A stretch of 46,917 nucleotides of DNA from Acidimicrobiaceae bacterium (GCA_026706815.1 JAPOYA010000042.1:63733-110649); one strand, 5' to 3'; shown: positions 12,206 through 21,331, counted from the stretch's first letter. Numbers and translations: made by a program. The notes: a model not told the origin generated them from the sequence alone.

Positions 12206-13813
12206 ATGGATGTTCGCCAGCATCTCCGCTCTGCGCTTGCCGCGGCACTGTTCGACGCGGGGGTCGATGTGCCGCCTGAGAAGATCGCGGTCGAACGGCC
12301 CGCAAATCCCGAGCACGGCGACTGGTCGTCCAATGTTGCCCTGGCGACCGCCAAGCGCGCAGGTCGCAGCCCGCGCGGGCTGGCCCAAGATTTGGCAGAC
12401 GCGCTGAACGATGATCTTCCCCTACATGTGACTGGCGTAGAGGTCGCAGGCACCGGGTTCGTCAACTTCCGCCTGGCGCCCAGCTGGCTGCACGAGGTGC
12501 TGGCAGGCGTCATAGAAGCTGGCGCTGAGGGTTTCGCCCGATCGGAGATCGGCACGGGATCATCAGTCGACGTCGAATACGTGTCGGCCAACCCGACGGG
12601 TCCGCTGCATGCGGGGCATGGCCGCTGGGCCGCGTACGGCGACTCGCTGGCTCGCCTGTTCGAGCGCTGCGGTTTCGAGGTGACCCGCGAGTTCTACGTG
12701 AACGACCGCGGGGAGCAGATGTCGTTGTTCGGGGCTTCGCTGGCAGCGCGCAAGGCCGGCCAGGACCCTCCCGAAGGCGGCTACTTCGGCGAGTACATCA
12801 CCGAATGGGCCCAACAGATGCCCGCTGCGGCCGATCCGGTCGTCTGGGGGCGCGAGCGCGCCCACCTCGACCAGGTCGAGGTGCTCACCTCGATGAACGC
12901 CGAGTTCGACCATTGGGCGTCGGAGACCCGTCTGGCGCAGTCGGGTGCGGTGGAAGCGACCCTGGCCGTGTTGACCGAAGGCGGACACGTCTATCAGTCT
13001 GAGGGCGCGACTTGGCTGCGCACCAGCGAGTTCGGCGATGACCAGGACCGGGTTCTGATCAAGTCGGACGGGCAGCCCACCTACTTTCTGCCAGACATTG
13101 CCTATCACCGCCAGAAGTACTCCCGTGGCGACCTGCTGATCGACATCCTGGGCGCCGACCATCACGGCTACGTCAGGAGGATGAGTGCGGCGATGCAGAT
13201 GCTGGGCCACTCAGCCGACAGTTACGAGGTGCTCATCGGCCAGCACGTGACCCTGGTCCGCGACGGTGCCGAGACACGGCTGTCCAAGCGCGCGGGGACG
13301 ATGGTGGAGGCCCGCGAGCTGGTCGAGCTGGCAGGCGCCGACGTCGCTCGTCTGACCTTCCTGCTGCAGTCGATCGACACGACTCAGACGATCGATGTGG
13401 ATCTGGTGGCGGCCGAGTCGAGTGAGAATCCTGTGTATTACGTGCAGTATGCGAACGCTCGGGTGCATTCGCTGGCGCGTCGGGCCGAGCAGCGGGGCAT
13501 CTCCTTGTCGCCGCTGGCCGAGGTCGATTTGTCGGTCCTCGCCCATCAGCGCGAGCTGACATTGCTGCGGGTGCTTTCGGAGCTTCCGGAGGTCGTTGAG
13601 CGGGCAATGCAGGCGCGGGCGCCGCACCAGGTGACGACTTGGGCCAGAGAATGCGCGGCGGCGCTTCACGGTTTCTGGCACGATTGCCCCATATTGCGCG
13701 ACGACCTCGACGAGCAGGTGCGCCAAGGGAGGATGTGGCTGGTGGAGGCGACCCGCATCGGACTCGGCGTCAGCCTCGACCTGCTCGGCGTGTCCGCGCC
13801 TGAATCGATGTAG
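12206..13813 (+). CDS. argS: Arginyl-tRNA synthetase
   Basis: A class I aminoacyl-tRNA synthetase of 535 aa that charges tRNA-Arg in the cytoplasm. Visible motifs are VEYVSANPTGPLHAGHGR with the HIGH-equivalent HAGH at residues 135-138, a KMSKS-equivalent SKRAG from residue 360, and the DALR-type anticodon-binding C-terminal domain. The protein ends in APESM where many ArgRS end in APERM. It lies next to and divergent from a tRNA-Arg gene, so enzyme and substrate genes share an intergenic region. A TAGGAT -10-like hexamer lies at 12158-12163. lysA follows after two bases, as in many actinobacterial argS-lysA-hom operons. Confidence 0.96.
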   Translation: MDVRQHLRSALAAALFDAGVDVPPEKIAVERPANPEHGDWSSNVALATAKRAGRSPRGLAQDLADALNDDLPLHVTGVEVAGTGFVNFRLAPSWLHEVLAGVIEAGAEGFARSEIGTGSSVDVEYVSANPTGPLHAGHGRWAAYGDSLARLFERCGFEVTREFYVNDRGEQMSLFGASLAARKAGQDPPEGGYFGEYITEWAQQMPAAADPVVWGRERAHLDQVEVLTSMNAEFDHWASETRLAQSGAVEATLAVLTEGGHVYQSEGATWLRTSEFGDDQDRVLIKSDGQPTYFLPDIAYHRQKYSRGDLLIDILGADHHGYVRRMSAAMQMLGHSADSYEVLIGQHVTLVRDGAETRLSKRAGTMVEARELVELAGADVARLTFLLQSIDTTQTIDVDLVAAESSENPVYYVQYANARVHSLARRAEQRGISLSPLAEVDLSVLAHQRELTLLRVLSELPEVVERAMQARAPHQVTTWARECAAALHGFWHDCPILRDDLDEQVRQGRMWLVEATRIGLGVSLDLLGVSAPESM

Positions 13814-13815
13814 TC

Positions 13816-15081
13816 GTGTCCCCGTTTCCCTTTCATCTGCTGCCCGACTCCGCCGAACTGGTCGACGGCCAACTCCGGATCGGCGGCTGTGGCCTGCTTG
13901 ATCTGGCCGCCGAGTACGGCACGCCCCTGTTCGTCTACGACGAGCAGCATTTGCGCGACCGCTGCCGGGAGGCCGTTGCGGTGTTCGGCGACGGTGTGGC
14001 CTATGCCACGAAGGCGTTTCTCTGCACCGAGATGGCGCGGCTCGCGCATTCCGAGGGGATGCACCTCGACGTTGCCACCGGCGGCGAGCTCCATGTGGCG
14101 CTGGCAGCGGGCGTGCCGGCGGATCGGCTGGTGATGCACGGCAACAACAAGTCCATGTTTGAGTTGACAGCCGCGCTCGAAGCGGGTGTGGGCAGGATCG
14201 TCGTCGACTCCTTCGACGAACTGGACCGTCTCGACGAATTGCACACGGCACACGGTTTCTGCCCCAAGGTGCTGCTGCGGTTGACTCCGGGCGTCATGGC
14301 GGAGACCCATGAGTTCGTGGCGACCGGCCACGACGACACCAAGTTCGGGTTCACCGTCTCCAGCGGCGCGGCCGATGCTGCTATCGAACGGGCCCGCGCC
14401 TCGTCGTCGGTTGAGTTGGTGGGAGTCCACGCCCATATCGGCAGTCAGGTGTTCGCCGTTTCCTCGCTGGCTCGAGCCGTCGCGGTCATCGCCGAAGCGT
14501 CAGCAGGTTACGACCTGCCCGAAATGAGCGTCGGCGGTGGACTCGGCGTCGCCTATGTGACCGGTGAGTCGGCGCCGACGATCACCGAGTGGGGCGAGGC
14601 CGTGATCGAGACCTGCGCCGACTTGGGTGTGACGGCGAAGGTGTCAGCTGAGCCGGGCCGGTCGATTGTGGCGGCCGCGGCGGTCACGCTCTACACGGCC
14701 GGCACGATCAAGCGGATCGAGGGCGTCCGCACCTATGTGTCTGTCGATGGGGGGATGAGCGACAACCCGCGCCCGGTCCTCTACGGCTCCGGCTATGAGG
14801 CGTTTCTGCCCCGCGCTGTTGAAGCTGAGCGGTCGTTGACCGTCACGGTGGTCGGCAAGCACTGCGAGTCGGGGGACCTGTTGGTGCGCGACGCCCAGGT
14901 TCCCGACGATCTGGAGGTGGGCGACATTCTGGCGACCGCGGTGACCGGCGCATATGGCCATTCGATGGGCTCCAACTACAACAAGGTGCTACGTCCTCCG
15001 GTGGTGTTCGCGGCTGACGGCACGGCCCGTTTGGTGGTGCGCAGAGAGACCTTCGACGACCTCACCCGCCTCGACGTCTGA
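13816..15081 (+). CDS. lysA: Diaminopimelate decarboxylase
   Basis: A 421-aa PLP enzyme of alanine-racemase fold III that converts meso-diaminopimelate to L-lysine, the last step of lysine synthesis. The PLP lysine is K66 in AYATKAF. HLDVATGGELHVAL, the glycine-rich SVGGGLGV, the PLP-phosphate region EPGRSIV and the active-site cysteine in KHCESGDLL are all present. The GTG start two bases after the argS stop gives a normal N-terminus. The 3' end overlaps by 20 bases an antisense kinase-like gene that separates lysA from hom. Confidence 0.95.
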   Translation: MSPFPFHLLPDSAELVDGQLRIGGCGLLDLAAEYGTPLFVYDEQHLRDRCREAVAVFGDGVAYATKAFLCTEMARLAHSEGMHLDVATGGELHVALAAGVPADRLVMHGNNKSMFELTAALEAGVGRIVVDSFDELDRLDELHTAHGFCPKVLLRLTPGVMAETHEFVATGHDDTKFGFTVSSGAADAAIERARASSSVELVGVHAHIGSQVFAVSSLARAVAVIAEASAGYDLPEMSVGGGLGVAYVTGESAPTITEWGEAVIETCADLGVTAKVSAEPGRSIVAAAAVTLYTAGTIKRIEGVRTYVSVDGGMSDNPRPVLYGSGYEAFLPRAVEAERSLTVTVVGKHCESGDLLVRDAQVPDDLEVGDILATAVTGAYGHSMGSNYNKVLRPPVVFAADGTARLVVRRETFDDLTRLDV

Positions 15082-15916
15082 GGCGGTCCGACAGTTCCGA
15101 TTGTTTGTTGCGGAGCCGAATCAGACTGCTGTCGAACGTCTGGTGGATCTTCTCCTGCCAGCCTATGGGCGTTGCCGGTTGGGGGAAAGCCTCGGTCGTG
15201 CTCGGCAATGGGTCGAGACTCGCGATGGCTGTCGGTTCGAAATCGATCGTGGGTGTGGGGTCGTTGCCGGCGCGGATCCTCGCGGCGTGGGGCAACCGGT
15301 TCTCGGGCGAACCCAGCAGCGAGGCGACGCGTCGCGGATCGCTGGGGTCGGCAAGGACCGCGGCCAGGTCGTGGGCGAGTTCGCTGCTGCAACCGAGTTG
15401 TGTCAAAGCCGACGCCGTCCACTCAGCGGTCGGATCGATCAGAATGCCGGTAGCACATTCCGCAACCAGCAGTGCCACTGCTACGAAGTCGTCGCTTTGG
15501 TCGAGTGCAGTTCGGTTGCGGAGGCGCTGCGGTGTGCCCCGTGAGCGGGGGCTCGATGCGGCGCCTGCTGCGTCGAAATCGGCGAGCCAGAGCTCTCCGT
15601 CGGGGGCCATGACGATGTTGGCGCCTTTGACGTCGCCGTGGACGATGCCCCGTTCGTGTATCGCTTCCAACGCGGAGGCGATACGGGAGCCGATCGCACG
15701 GCATTCCGTTTCGCTCAGCCGACCGCGCTCGGCCAGCACATCGGCGAGGCTGCCGTTGCCGGCTACGGTCTCCACCACTTCGGGGTCGTTCAGGTTGGCC
15801 TCCCGTGCAGGGGCGACCGGCGTTGGGACCACGCCCGGACCCTGCACCAACTTCAAGACAGCGCGTTCATGTCCGGCCCGGCCGATTGGCGCGACTTTAC
15901 GGTGATTGAATGACAT
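15062..15916 (-). CDS. Ser/Thr protein kinase-like protein with atypical motifs
   Basis: 284 aa. The catalytic-loop motif is HGDVKGANIV (about residues 114-123) in place of HRDLKPxN, and the metal-binding motif is DFD in place of DFG. A probable VAIK lysine is in AVLK near residue 22, after a short G-x-x-G segment, so the N-lobe is compressed to about 95 residues. The catalytic aspartate and asparagine are kept, so activity is possible, for example as a phosphotransferase or small regulatory kinase; a pseudokinase is the alternative. There is no membrane segment, and the C-terminal 80 residues are polar. The gene is antisense inside a conserved biosynthetic string and diverges from hom, which suggests later insertion. 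Confidence 0.7.
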   Translation of the reverse strand: MSFNHRKVAPIGRAGHERAVLKLVQGPGVVPTPVAPAREANLNDPEVVETVAGNGSLADVLAERGRLSETECRAIGSRIASALEAIHERGIVHGDVKGANIVMAPDGELWLADFDAAGAASSPRSRGTPQRLRNRTALDQSDDFVAVALLVAECATGILIDPTAEWTASALTQLGCSSELAHDLAAVLADPSDPRRVASLLGSPENRLPHAARIRAGNDPTPTIDFEPTAIASLDPLPSTTEAFPQPATPIGWQEKIHQTFDSSLIRLRNKQSELSDRLRRRGG

Positions 15917-16000
15917 TGAGAATCACAGAGTAACAACAAATGCACTCGATCACATGGTGCGCCGATTTGTTTGCGACTTGACTCACGCACAAATCAGCAC

Positions 16001-16027
16001 TTGACGCAGGTGGGCGTCAGCTACGCT
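16001..16027 (+). promoter_or_regulatory. Candidate hom promoter
   Basis: TTGACG at 16001-16006 and TACGCT at 16022-16027 are separated by 15 bp. Transcription would begin almost at the GTG of hom (16036), and no ribosome binding site lies in between, which suggests a leaderless message. The spacing is shorter than ideal. Confidence 0.45.
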
Positions 16028-16035
16028 CGTCGCCG

Positions 16036-17337
16036 GTGAAGCAGGTATCGATCGGTGTGCTTGGATGCGGCAATGTCGGAGGCGCGTTCGCGTCCTTGTT
16101 GGAGGAGCGGCGAGCCACGATCCAAGCTCGCACGGGCGTTGAGCTTCGAGTCACGCGGATTGCAGTTCGCTCGCTCGACAGGGACCGCGGCCTCGATCTG
16201 GCTCCTGAGGTGTTCACCGACAACGCCATGTCGGTGGTCGAAGATCCCGACGTCGACATCATCGTCGAGCTGATCGGCGGGATCGACGTGCCGCTGGGTT
16301 TGCTGCGCCGAGCCATTGAACTCAACAAGCCTGTGGTCACCGGAAACAAGGCGTTGCTGGCAGAACACGGTGCGGAGTTGTTCGCCGCAGCTGACAGCGC
16401 CGGCGTCGATTTTCTGTTTGAAGCCGCCGTGGCCGGGGGAATCCCGCTGATGCGACCGCTGAGGGAGTCGCTGGCGGGCGAACCCGTTCGTCGGGTGATG
16501 GGGATCATCAACGGCACCACCAACTACATCCTGACCAGGATGAGCGACGCCGGCATCGGCTACCAGGAGGCGCTGGCTGAAGCTCAAGAACTCGGCTATG
16601 CGGAGGCCGACCCGACCGCTGACGTGGAGGGACACGACGCGGGCGCCAAAGCCGCGATCATCGCCTCGATCGTCTTCGGCGCGGTGGTGCAGTCAAGCGA
16701 CGTGTTCCACGAGGGAATATCCGACATCACCGCCGAAGACATCTCCGTGGCGGATCGGATGGGATTTGCCGTCAAGGCGATTGCGGTCGTCGAGGCGTTC
16801 GGAGATCACGCCGCCAACGATCCGGAGATCGCCATCCGGGTCCACCCGGCGCTTGTGGCCCGATCACACCCGCTGGCCGCGGTCCGTGACAGCTTCAATG
16901 CCGTCTTCATCGAGGGTGAGGCAGTCGGTGACCTGATGTTCTATGGACGTGGCGCTGGAGGTCGTCCCACCGCGAGCGCGGTTCTCGGTGACGTCGTGGA
17001 CGCGGCTGCCAACATGGTTCATGGCACTCCGGGCCGGGTCGGAGCACTTGCCCCTGCGCGGATCCGATCAGTCGACGACCTGCGCTCCGCGTTCTACATG
17101 AGCCTTGCAGTGACCGACCGGCCGGGTGTGCTTGCCCAAGTTGCCGACGTGTTCGGTCGTCACGGCGTGTCGATCCGATCTATGGAGCAGCAAGGCCTCG
17201 GAGACCGCGCTCGTTTGATCTTCATCACCCATGAGTCGAGCGAGTCGGCTGTGAGAGCCACAATGGCCGAGCTCCGGCATTCGGATGTGGTCGTAGACGT
17301 CCACCGCGCCGTCCGGGTGATCGGTGGCGAGGTCTGA
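16036..17337 (+). CDS. hom: Homoserine dehydrogenase
   Basis: A 433-aa NAD(P)-dependent enzyme that reduces aspartate semialdehyde to homoserine, the branch point to threonine and methionine. A Rossmann motif GCGNVG lies at residues 10-15, the catalytic-domain signature GIINGTTNYILT and the EADPTADVEGHDA substrate-binding region follow, and a C-terminal ACT domain (DRPGVLAQVADVFGRHGVSI) probably mediates threonine feedback. The length matches monofunctional Gram-positive enzymes. The GTG start is followed at once by a good nucleotide-binding fold. It heads a hom-thrC-thrB operon. Confidence 0.96.
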   Translation: MKQVSIGVLGCGNVGGAFASLLEERRATIQARTGVELRVTRIAVRSLDRDRGLDLAPEVFTDNAMSVVEDPDVDIIVELIGGIDVPLGLLRRAIELNKPVVTGNKALLAEHGAELFAAADSAGVDFLFEAAVAGGIPLMRPLRESLAGEPVRRVMGIINGTTNYILTRMSDAGIGYQEALAEAQELGYAEADPTADVEGHDAGAKAAIIASIVFGAVVQSSDVFHEGISDITAEDISVADRMGFAVKAIAVVEAFGDHAANDPEIAIRVHPALVARSHPLAAVRDSFNAVFIEGEAVGDLMFYGRGAGGRPTASAVLGDVVDAAANMVHGTPGRVGALAPARIRSVDDLRSAFYMSLAVTDRPGVLAQVADVFGRHGVSIRSMEQQGLGDRARLIFITHESSESAVRATMAELRHSDVVVDVHRAVRVIGGEV

Positions 17338-17339
17338 CC

Positions 17340-18755
17340 ATGGCCGTGGTTTACCGCAGCTCACGAGGCCGAGGGCCGGAACTTGGTTTTTCTGACGTTC
17401 TGCTCACGGGTTTGGCGCCCGACGGCGGTTTGTTCCTTCCCACTGCCTGGCCGTCGCTGCCGGTGCGAGCCGCTTCGTTGCCGACGTCCTATGTCGATTT
17501 GGCGACCCAAGTGATTGAGCCGTTCGTCGCGGGCGCGGTCGAGCGCGAACAACTCCAGGCGATTCTGGTCGATGCGTACGATACTTTCGACCATCCCGAC
17601 GTGTGCCCCTTGGTTCAGCTCGATGAGGGGCACCACCTGATGGAACTGTTCCACGGGCCGACGCTCGCGTTCAAAGACATTGCCCTGCAGGTGGTGGGCC
17701 GGCTGTTCGACCACGAGCTCGAACGTCGGCAGCAGCGCGTGATGATCGTGGGAGCTACCTCCGGCGACACCGGTTCGGCCGCGATGGAAGCCGTGCGCGG
17801 CAGCAGGCATGTCGACATCGTGGTGCTCTTTCCGCATGGTCGCACGACCGAAGTGCAGCGTCGCCAGATGACCACGTTGAGCGATTCCAACGTGCATGCA
17901 GTTGCAGTGCAGGGAACGTTCGACGATTGCCAGGATCTGGTCAAGGCGATGTTCCGCGATGAGCCATTCCGCTTGCGCCACAGTCTGGCCGCGGTCAATT
18001 CGATCAACTGGGCCCGGGTGATGGCGCAGATCGTCTACTACGTATGGGCTGTCCAGCAGCTCGGCCGCGGCTCGCAGGCGACAACTTTCTGTGTTCCCAC
18101 AGGCAACTTCGGAAATGTCTTCTCAGGGCATGCCGCGGCTCGCATGGGTCTCAACGTGAATCGTCTCCTCGTCGCATCGAACCGCAACGACATCCTCTCG
18201 CGTCTAATGGAAACAGGCGAGATGCGTGCCGAGGAAGTAGTTCCCACACTCTCTCCGAGCATGGACATTCAGATCTCCTCGAACCTCGAGCGTCTGCTGT
18301 ATGAGCTGCTCGACGGGAACGGACCGGCCACCGCCGAGCTGATAGCCGGATTTCGAGACCACGGCCGGGCTGCGCTGACCGGGGCGCAGCATCAGCGCTT
18401 GACCGACGAGTTCGCCGGTGACCGGATCGACGACTCGGAGACTCTTGCCATTATCAGCGAGGTCTACGACGCCCACGGCATGCTGATTGATCCTCACACT
18501 GCGGTGGGTATCGGTGTGGCTCAGCGCCACCGTCGACCCGACGAGCATGTCGTTTCCCTGGCTACGGCACACCCGGCGAAGTTCCCCGACGCGGTCGAGC
18601 AGGCGACGGGCGTCCGCCCCGATTTGCCGGCCCACCTAGCCGACATCTTCGATCGCTGCGAAGATTACGCGGTGCTGCCCAACGACCTGGCGGCTGTTGA
18701 GGACTTCGTGGACGGGTTGAGCGTTGATGGGCTGAGCGGGGACGGGCTCAGCTGA
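17340..18755 (+). CDS. thrC: Threonine synthase
   Basis: A 471-aa PLP-dependent lyase that converts O-phosphohomoserine to threonine. The PLP lysine is K112 in FHGPTLAFKD, and GATSGDTGSAAMEA binds the phosphate. The length matches the longer class of threonine synthases. The start lies two bases after the hom stop with GAGG upstream. The last 15 residues are three tandem copies of a VDGLS-like pentapeptide (18708-18752), which look like a recent in-frame duplication beyond the conserved end. The stop overlaps the thrB start as TGATG. Confidence 0.95.
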   Translation: MAVVYRSSRGRGPELGFSDVLLTGLAPDGGLFLPTAWPSLPVRAASLPTSYVDLATQVIEPFVAGAVEREQLQAILVDAYDTFDHPDVCPLVQLDEGHHLMELFHGPTLAFKDIALQVVGRLFDHELERRQQRVMIVGATSGDTGSAAMEAVRGSRHVDIVVLFPHGRTTEVQRRQMTTLSDSNVHAVAVQGTFDDCQDLVKAMFRDEPFRLRHSLAAVNSINWARVMAQIVYYVWAVQQLGRGSQATTFCVPTGNFGNVFSGHAAARMGLNVNRLLVASNRNDILSRLMETGEMRAEEVVPTLSPSMDIQISSNLERLLYELLDGNGPATAELIAGFRDHGRAALTGAQHQRLTDEFAGDRIDDSETLAIISEVYDAHGMLIDPHTAVGIGVAQRHRRPDEHVVSLATAHPAKFPDAVEQATGVRPDLPAHLADIFDRCEDYAVLPNDLAAVEDFVDGLSVDGLSGDGLS

Positions 18756-19558
18756 TGCGCGTTCGAGTGCCGGGCTCCTCGGCCAACCTCGGCCCCGGGT
18801 TCGATGTGTTGGCTCTTGCGGTTGATCGTTACTACGAACTCTCCGACGAGCCCCTTGACGGCTTTGAGATGGTGGGCCCGGCCGATCTCGTGTGGACCGC
18901 GCTCAAACGCACCGGCAGCTCGTTCGACAGGCTTTGGTCCCGCAGCGAACTCCCCATCGGGAGAGGCATGGGTTCCAGCGCGGCTGCCTGTGTCGGAGCG
19001 GCGTACCTGGGCTTTCGCAGCGACGGCTTGGATCACCACAGGGCCCGTGACGAGGCGTTCATGGTGGCCGACGAGATTGAGGGTCACCCTGACAACGCCG
19101 CGGCTTCGGCGTACGGCGGGCTGAACCTCGCTGTGGGCGGTCGAATCCATACCGACGTTCCGCAACTGCGGCCCGGCCAGTTCTACATGTGGATTCCAGC
19201 GAGTGTGTCTTTCACTGCTTCGGCTCGTGCGGTGCTCCCCGAAGCCCTCGACATTGTCGACGTGGTTGCTCACGCTGCTTGTTGCGCGGCCGTCTATGCA
19301 GGATTGTTGAACGGGTCATGGGAACTCATCGCGGGCGCCAACGGAGACCAGATCCATGAGACGGCGCGTTTGAGCGCGCTCCCCGACAGCGCTGAGGTGG
19401 TCAGTCAGTTGAGGGCCGCGGGGCATGCAGCGTGGTTGAGCGGTTCTGGGCCGAGCGTCGGCGCGCTCATTGAATCCGGTGGCGAGAGCCTGCGTCCCGA
19501 ACTGCCGGGTGGCTGGGCGCCCCTCGGCGTCGACACCGAAGGTTGCGTCGAGGCTTAG
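18755..19558 (+). CDS. thrB: Homoserine kinase
   Basis: A 267-aa GHMP-family kinase that phosphorylates homoserine before threonine synthase acts. VPGSSANLGPGFD at the N-terminus and the GHMP ATP loop PIGRGMGSSAAA (about residues 66-77) are clear, as is EGHPDNAAASAYGG further on and the C-terminal LSGSGPSVGAL. It is slightly short for the family but complete. The one-base overlap with thrC implies translational coupling. Confidence 0.95.
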   Translation: MRVRVPGSSANLGPGFDVLALAVDRYYELSDEPLDGFEMVGPADLVWTALKRTGSSFDRLWSRSELPIGRGMGSSAAACVGAAYLGFRSDGLDHHRARDEAFMVADEIEGHPDNAAASAYGGLNLAVGGRIHTDVPQLRPGQFYMWIPASVSFTASARAVLPEALDIVDVVAHAACCAAVYAGLLNGSWELIAGANGDQIHETARLSALPDSAEVVSQLRAAGHAAWLSGSGPSVGALIESGGESLRPELPGGWAPLGVDTEGCVEA

Positions 19559-19589
19559 CCCGCAGGGGGTTGGTTGCGGCGGCGTTCGG

Positions 19590-19618
19590 TTGCGGCTGGG
19601 GGTTTGCGCCCCTAGCCT
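19590..19618 (+). promoter_or_regulatory. Probable rho promoter
   Basis: TTGCGG (19590-19595), a 17-bp spacer and TAGCCT (19613-19618) form a well-spaced sigma-70-type promoter. It predicts a leader of about 95 bases before the rho GTG. Confidence 0.55.
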
Positions 19619-19648
19619 GTTGTGCGCTGCCCCGGTTGCCGACGGCGA

Positions 19649-19665
19649 GTCGTATTTCGTACGAC
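19649..19665 (+). promoter_or_regulatory. Hairpin in the rho leader
   Basis: GTCGTA and TACGAC form a perfect 6-bp stem around the loop TTTCG. It lies in the predicted rho 5' leader, about 55 bases before the start codon. rho genes are often autoregulated through their leaders, so an attenuation role is possible. The right arm could instead be a second -10 element (TTGCCG, 18 bp, TACGAC). Confidence 0.35.
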
Positions 19666-19720
19666 CCTGGTTGTCACATGCCGAGTGCAGCGACACTCAC
19701 GATCATGAGGAGACGAATCC

Positions 19721-21253
19721 GTGGAAACCGCGGAGATGCGCCGGTCGACCCTTCAACGCAAAGACCGCGAAGAACTCACCGAAATCGCCAGCACGCTCGG
19801 CAGGAAGCCGCCGACTCGTGCTCGCAAGGGTGAGATCATCGACCTGATACTCGAGTTGGTGAACGGCACAGACGCCAAACAAGCCGAGCCCGGCGCCACA
19901 GCCACTGGGTCCACTGCACAGAGCGTCAGCGCCGCTGGTGCAGTCGTCAGCCCCGGTGGTGACGACAAGACTGCCGAGGCCGACAATGAAGCGGCGTCCG
20001 AGGCGTCCGAGGCGACCGAGCCCGAACCGGAAGCGGCGACCAACGGTGACCCTGCTTCTCAAGCAGCCGCACAGGAGGCCGAACCCGGCAACAGGCGCCG
20101 GCGCCGTCGGGGTCGGGAGCGGGAGAACAACAAGGACACGAGCGAGCCCTACAACGGCGATGTTGTTCCGGTTGCGGGCTATCTCGAGCTGCGTCCCGAG
20201 GGCTATGGGTTCCTGAGAGTCGACGGTGCGCTGCCCTCCAAGGACGACGCCTACGTGCCGGTCAAAATGGTCCGGCAGTACAACCTTGACAAGGGCGTCC
20301 ATCTCAGTGGCACGTCGCGTCCTGCGGGCCGCAACGAGAAGAACCCTGCGATGGTTGAGCTTCTGGCGGTCAACGGCGGCCCTCCGGAAGCCGCGACGGA
20401 GCGTGTGTCCTTCGATGAGCAGGTACCGGTGTTCCCCGACGAGCGGCTTGTTATGGCAGGTTCTCAAGAGCCTGGTGATCCCACGACCCGGATCGTCGAT
20501 TTGTTGACCCCGCTGGGGAAGGGCCAGAGGGCGCTGGTCGCCTCACCGCCGCGAGCAGGCAAGACGACGGTGCTCAAACACTTGGTTCGTTCGATTGAGG
20601 TCAACCACACCGACGTGGAATTGCTCGTCCTGCTGGTCGACGAGCGCCCCGAGGACATCACCGACATGACGCGCTGGGTGCAGCGCGGAGAAGTGATCGG
20701 CTCGCCGTTCGATCAGCCCACCGATGAGCAGATCACGATCGCGGAGATGACGATCGAGCGGGCCAAGCGCATGGTTGAGGACGGCAAGGACGTGTGCCTG
20801 GTCGTCGACGGCATCACTCGCTTGGCTCGTGGGTACATACTTGAATCCTCCCACGGGGGACGCTCGGCGCCGGGCAGCATCGATCGATCGGTGATTCACG
20901 CCTGCAAGCGGTTCTTGGGCGCTGCTCGCAACATCGAGGGCGGGGGTTCGTTGACGGTCATCGCCACTATTGTCGTCGACAGCGGCAGCTCAGTCGACGA
21001 GGCGGTCTACGAGGAGTTGGCGAACACTGCGAATCTGGAGTTGCGGCTTTCTCGGGCTCTGGCTGTCCGGCGGATCTTTCCGGCTGTCGACATCGCCGGT
21101 TCGGGGACCCACAACGAGGAGATCCTGTTGTCCCCGGCTGAACTCGAGGAGTCTCGCGGGTTGCGGCGACGCTTGATGGCGCTGGCTTCGGCTGATGAAG
21201 CCGCCCCCGGAGATGACGTGTCGGCGCTGCTGGGCGAAATCACCGGTGGTTGA
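19721..21253 (+). CDS. rho: Transcription termination factor Rho
   Basis: A 510-aa hexameric RNA-dependent ATPase that terminates transcription. It has the N-terminal Rho-N helical domain (LQRKDREELTEIASTLG), then a low-complexity, acidic-then-arginine-rich insert (about residues 50-140, with RRRRRGRERE) typical of actinobacterial Rho, then the cold-shock RNA-binding domain (EGYGFLRVDG). The ATPase core has Walker A PPRAGKT with K281, Walker B CLVVDGITRLAR, the Q-loop and the R-loop region. The GTG start has GAGGAGA (19707-19713) seven bases upstream. It follows thrB with its own promoter. Confidence 0.96.
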   Translation: METAEMRRSTLQRKDREELTEIASTLGRKPPTRARKGEIIDLILELVNGTDAKQAEPGATATGSTAQSVSAAGAVVSPGGDDKTAEADNEAASEASEATEPEPEAATNGDPASQAAAQEAEPGNRRRRRRGRERENNKDTSEPYNGDVVPVAGYLELRPEGYGFLRVDGALPSKDDAYVPVKMVRQYNLDKGVHLSGTSRPAGRNEKNPAMVELLAVNGGPPEAATERVSFDEQVPVFPDERLVMAGSQEPGDPTTRIVDLLTPLGKGQRALVASPPRAGKTTVLKHLVRSIEVNHTDVELLVLLVDERPEDITDMTRWVQRGEVIGSPFDQPTDEQITIAEMTIERAKRMVEDGKDVCLVVDGITRLARGYILESSHGGRSAPGSIDRSVIHACKRFLGAARNIEGGGSLTVIATIVVDSGSSVDEAVYEELANTANLELRLSRALAVRRIFPAVDIAGSGTHNEEILLSPAELEESRGLRRRLMALASADEAAPGDDVSALLGEITGG

Positions 21254-21294
21254 CCGGCGTCGAGCAGATGCCGCCAAGTCCTGGCCGCGCAGGG

Positions 21295-21322
21295 TTGTCG
21301 GCGCGTGTCGGAGTCGTAGACT
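21295..21322 (+). promoter_or_regulatory. Candidate promoter of the L31 gene
   Basis: TTGTCG (21295-21300), 16 bp and TAGACT (21317-21322). The ATG follows the -10 by only nine bases, so the transcript would be leaderless or nearly so. Confidence 0.5.
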
Positions 21323-21331
21323 CGTGGGGCT

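Noticed and set aside
15105..15905. 266-aa plus-strand open frame between lysA and hom
   Set aside because: It is the antisense shadow of the kinase-like gene, which has real kinase motifs.
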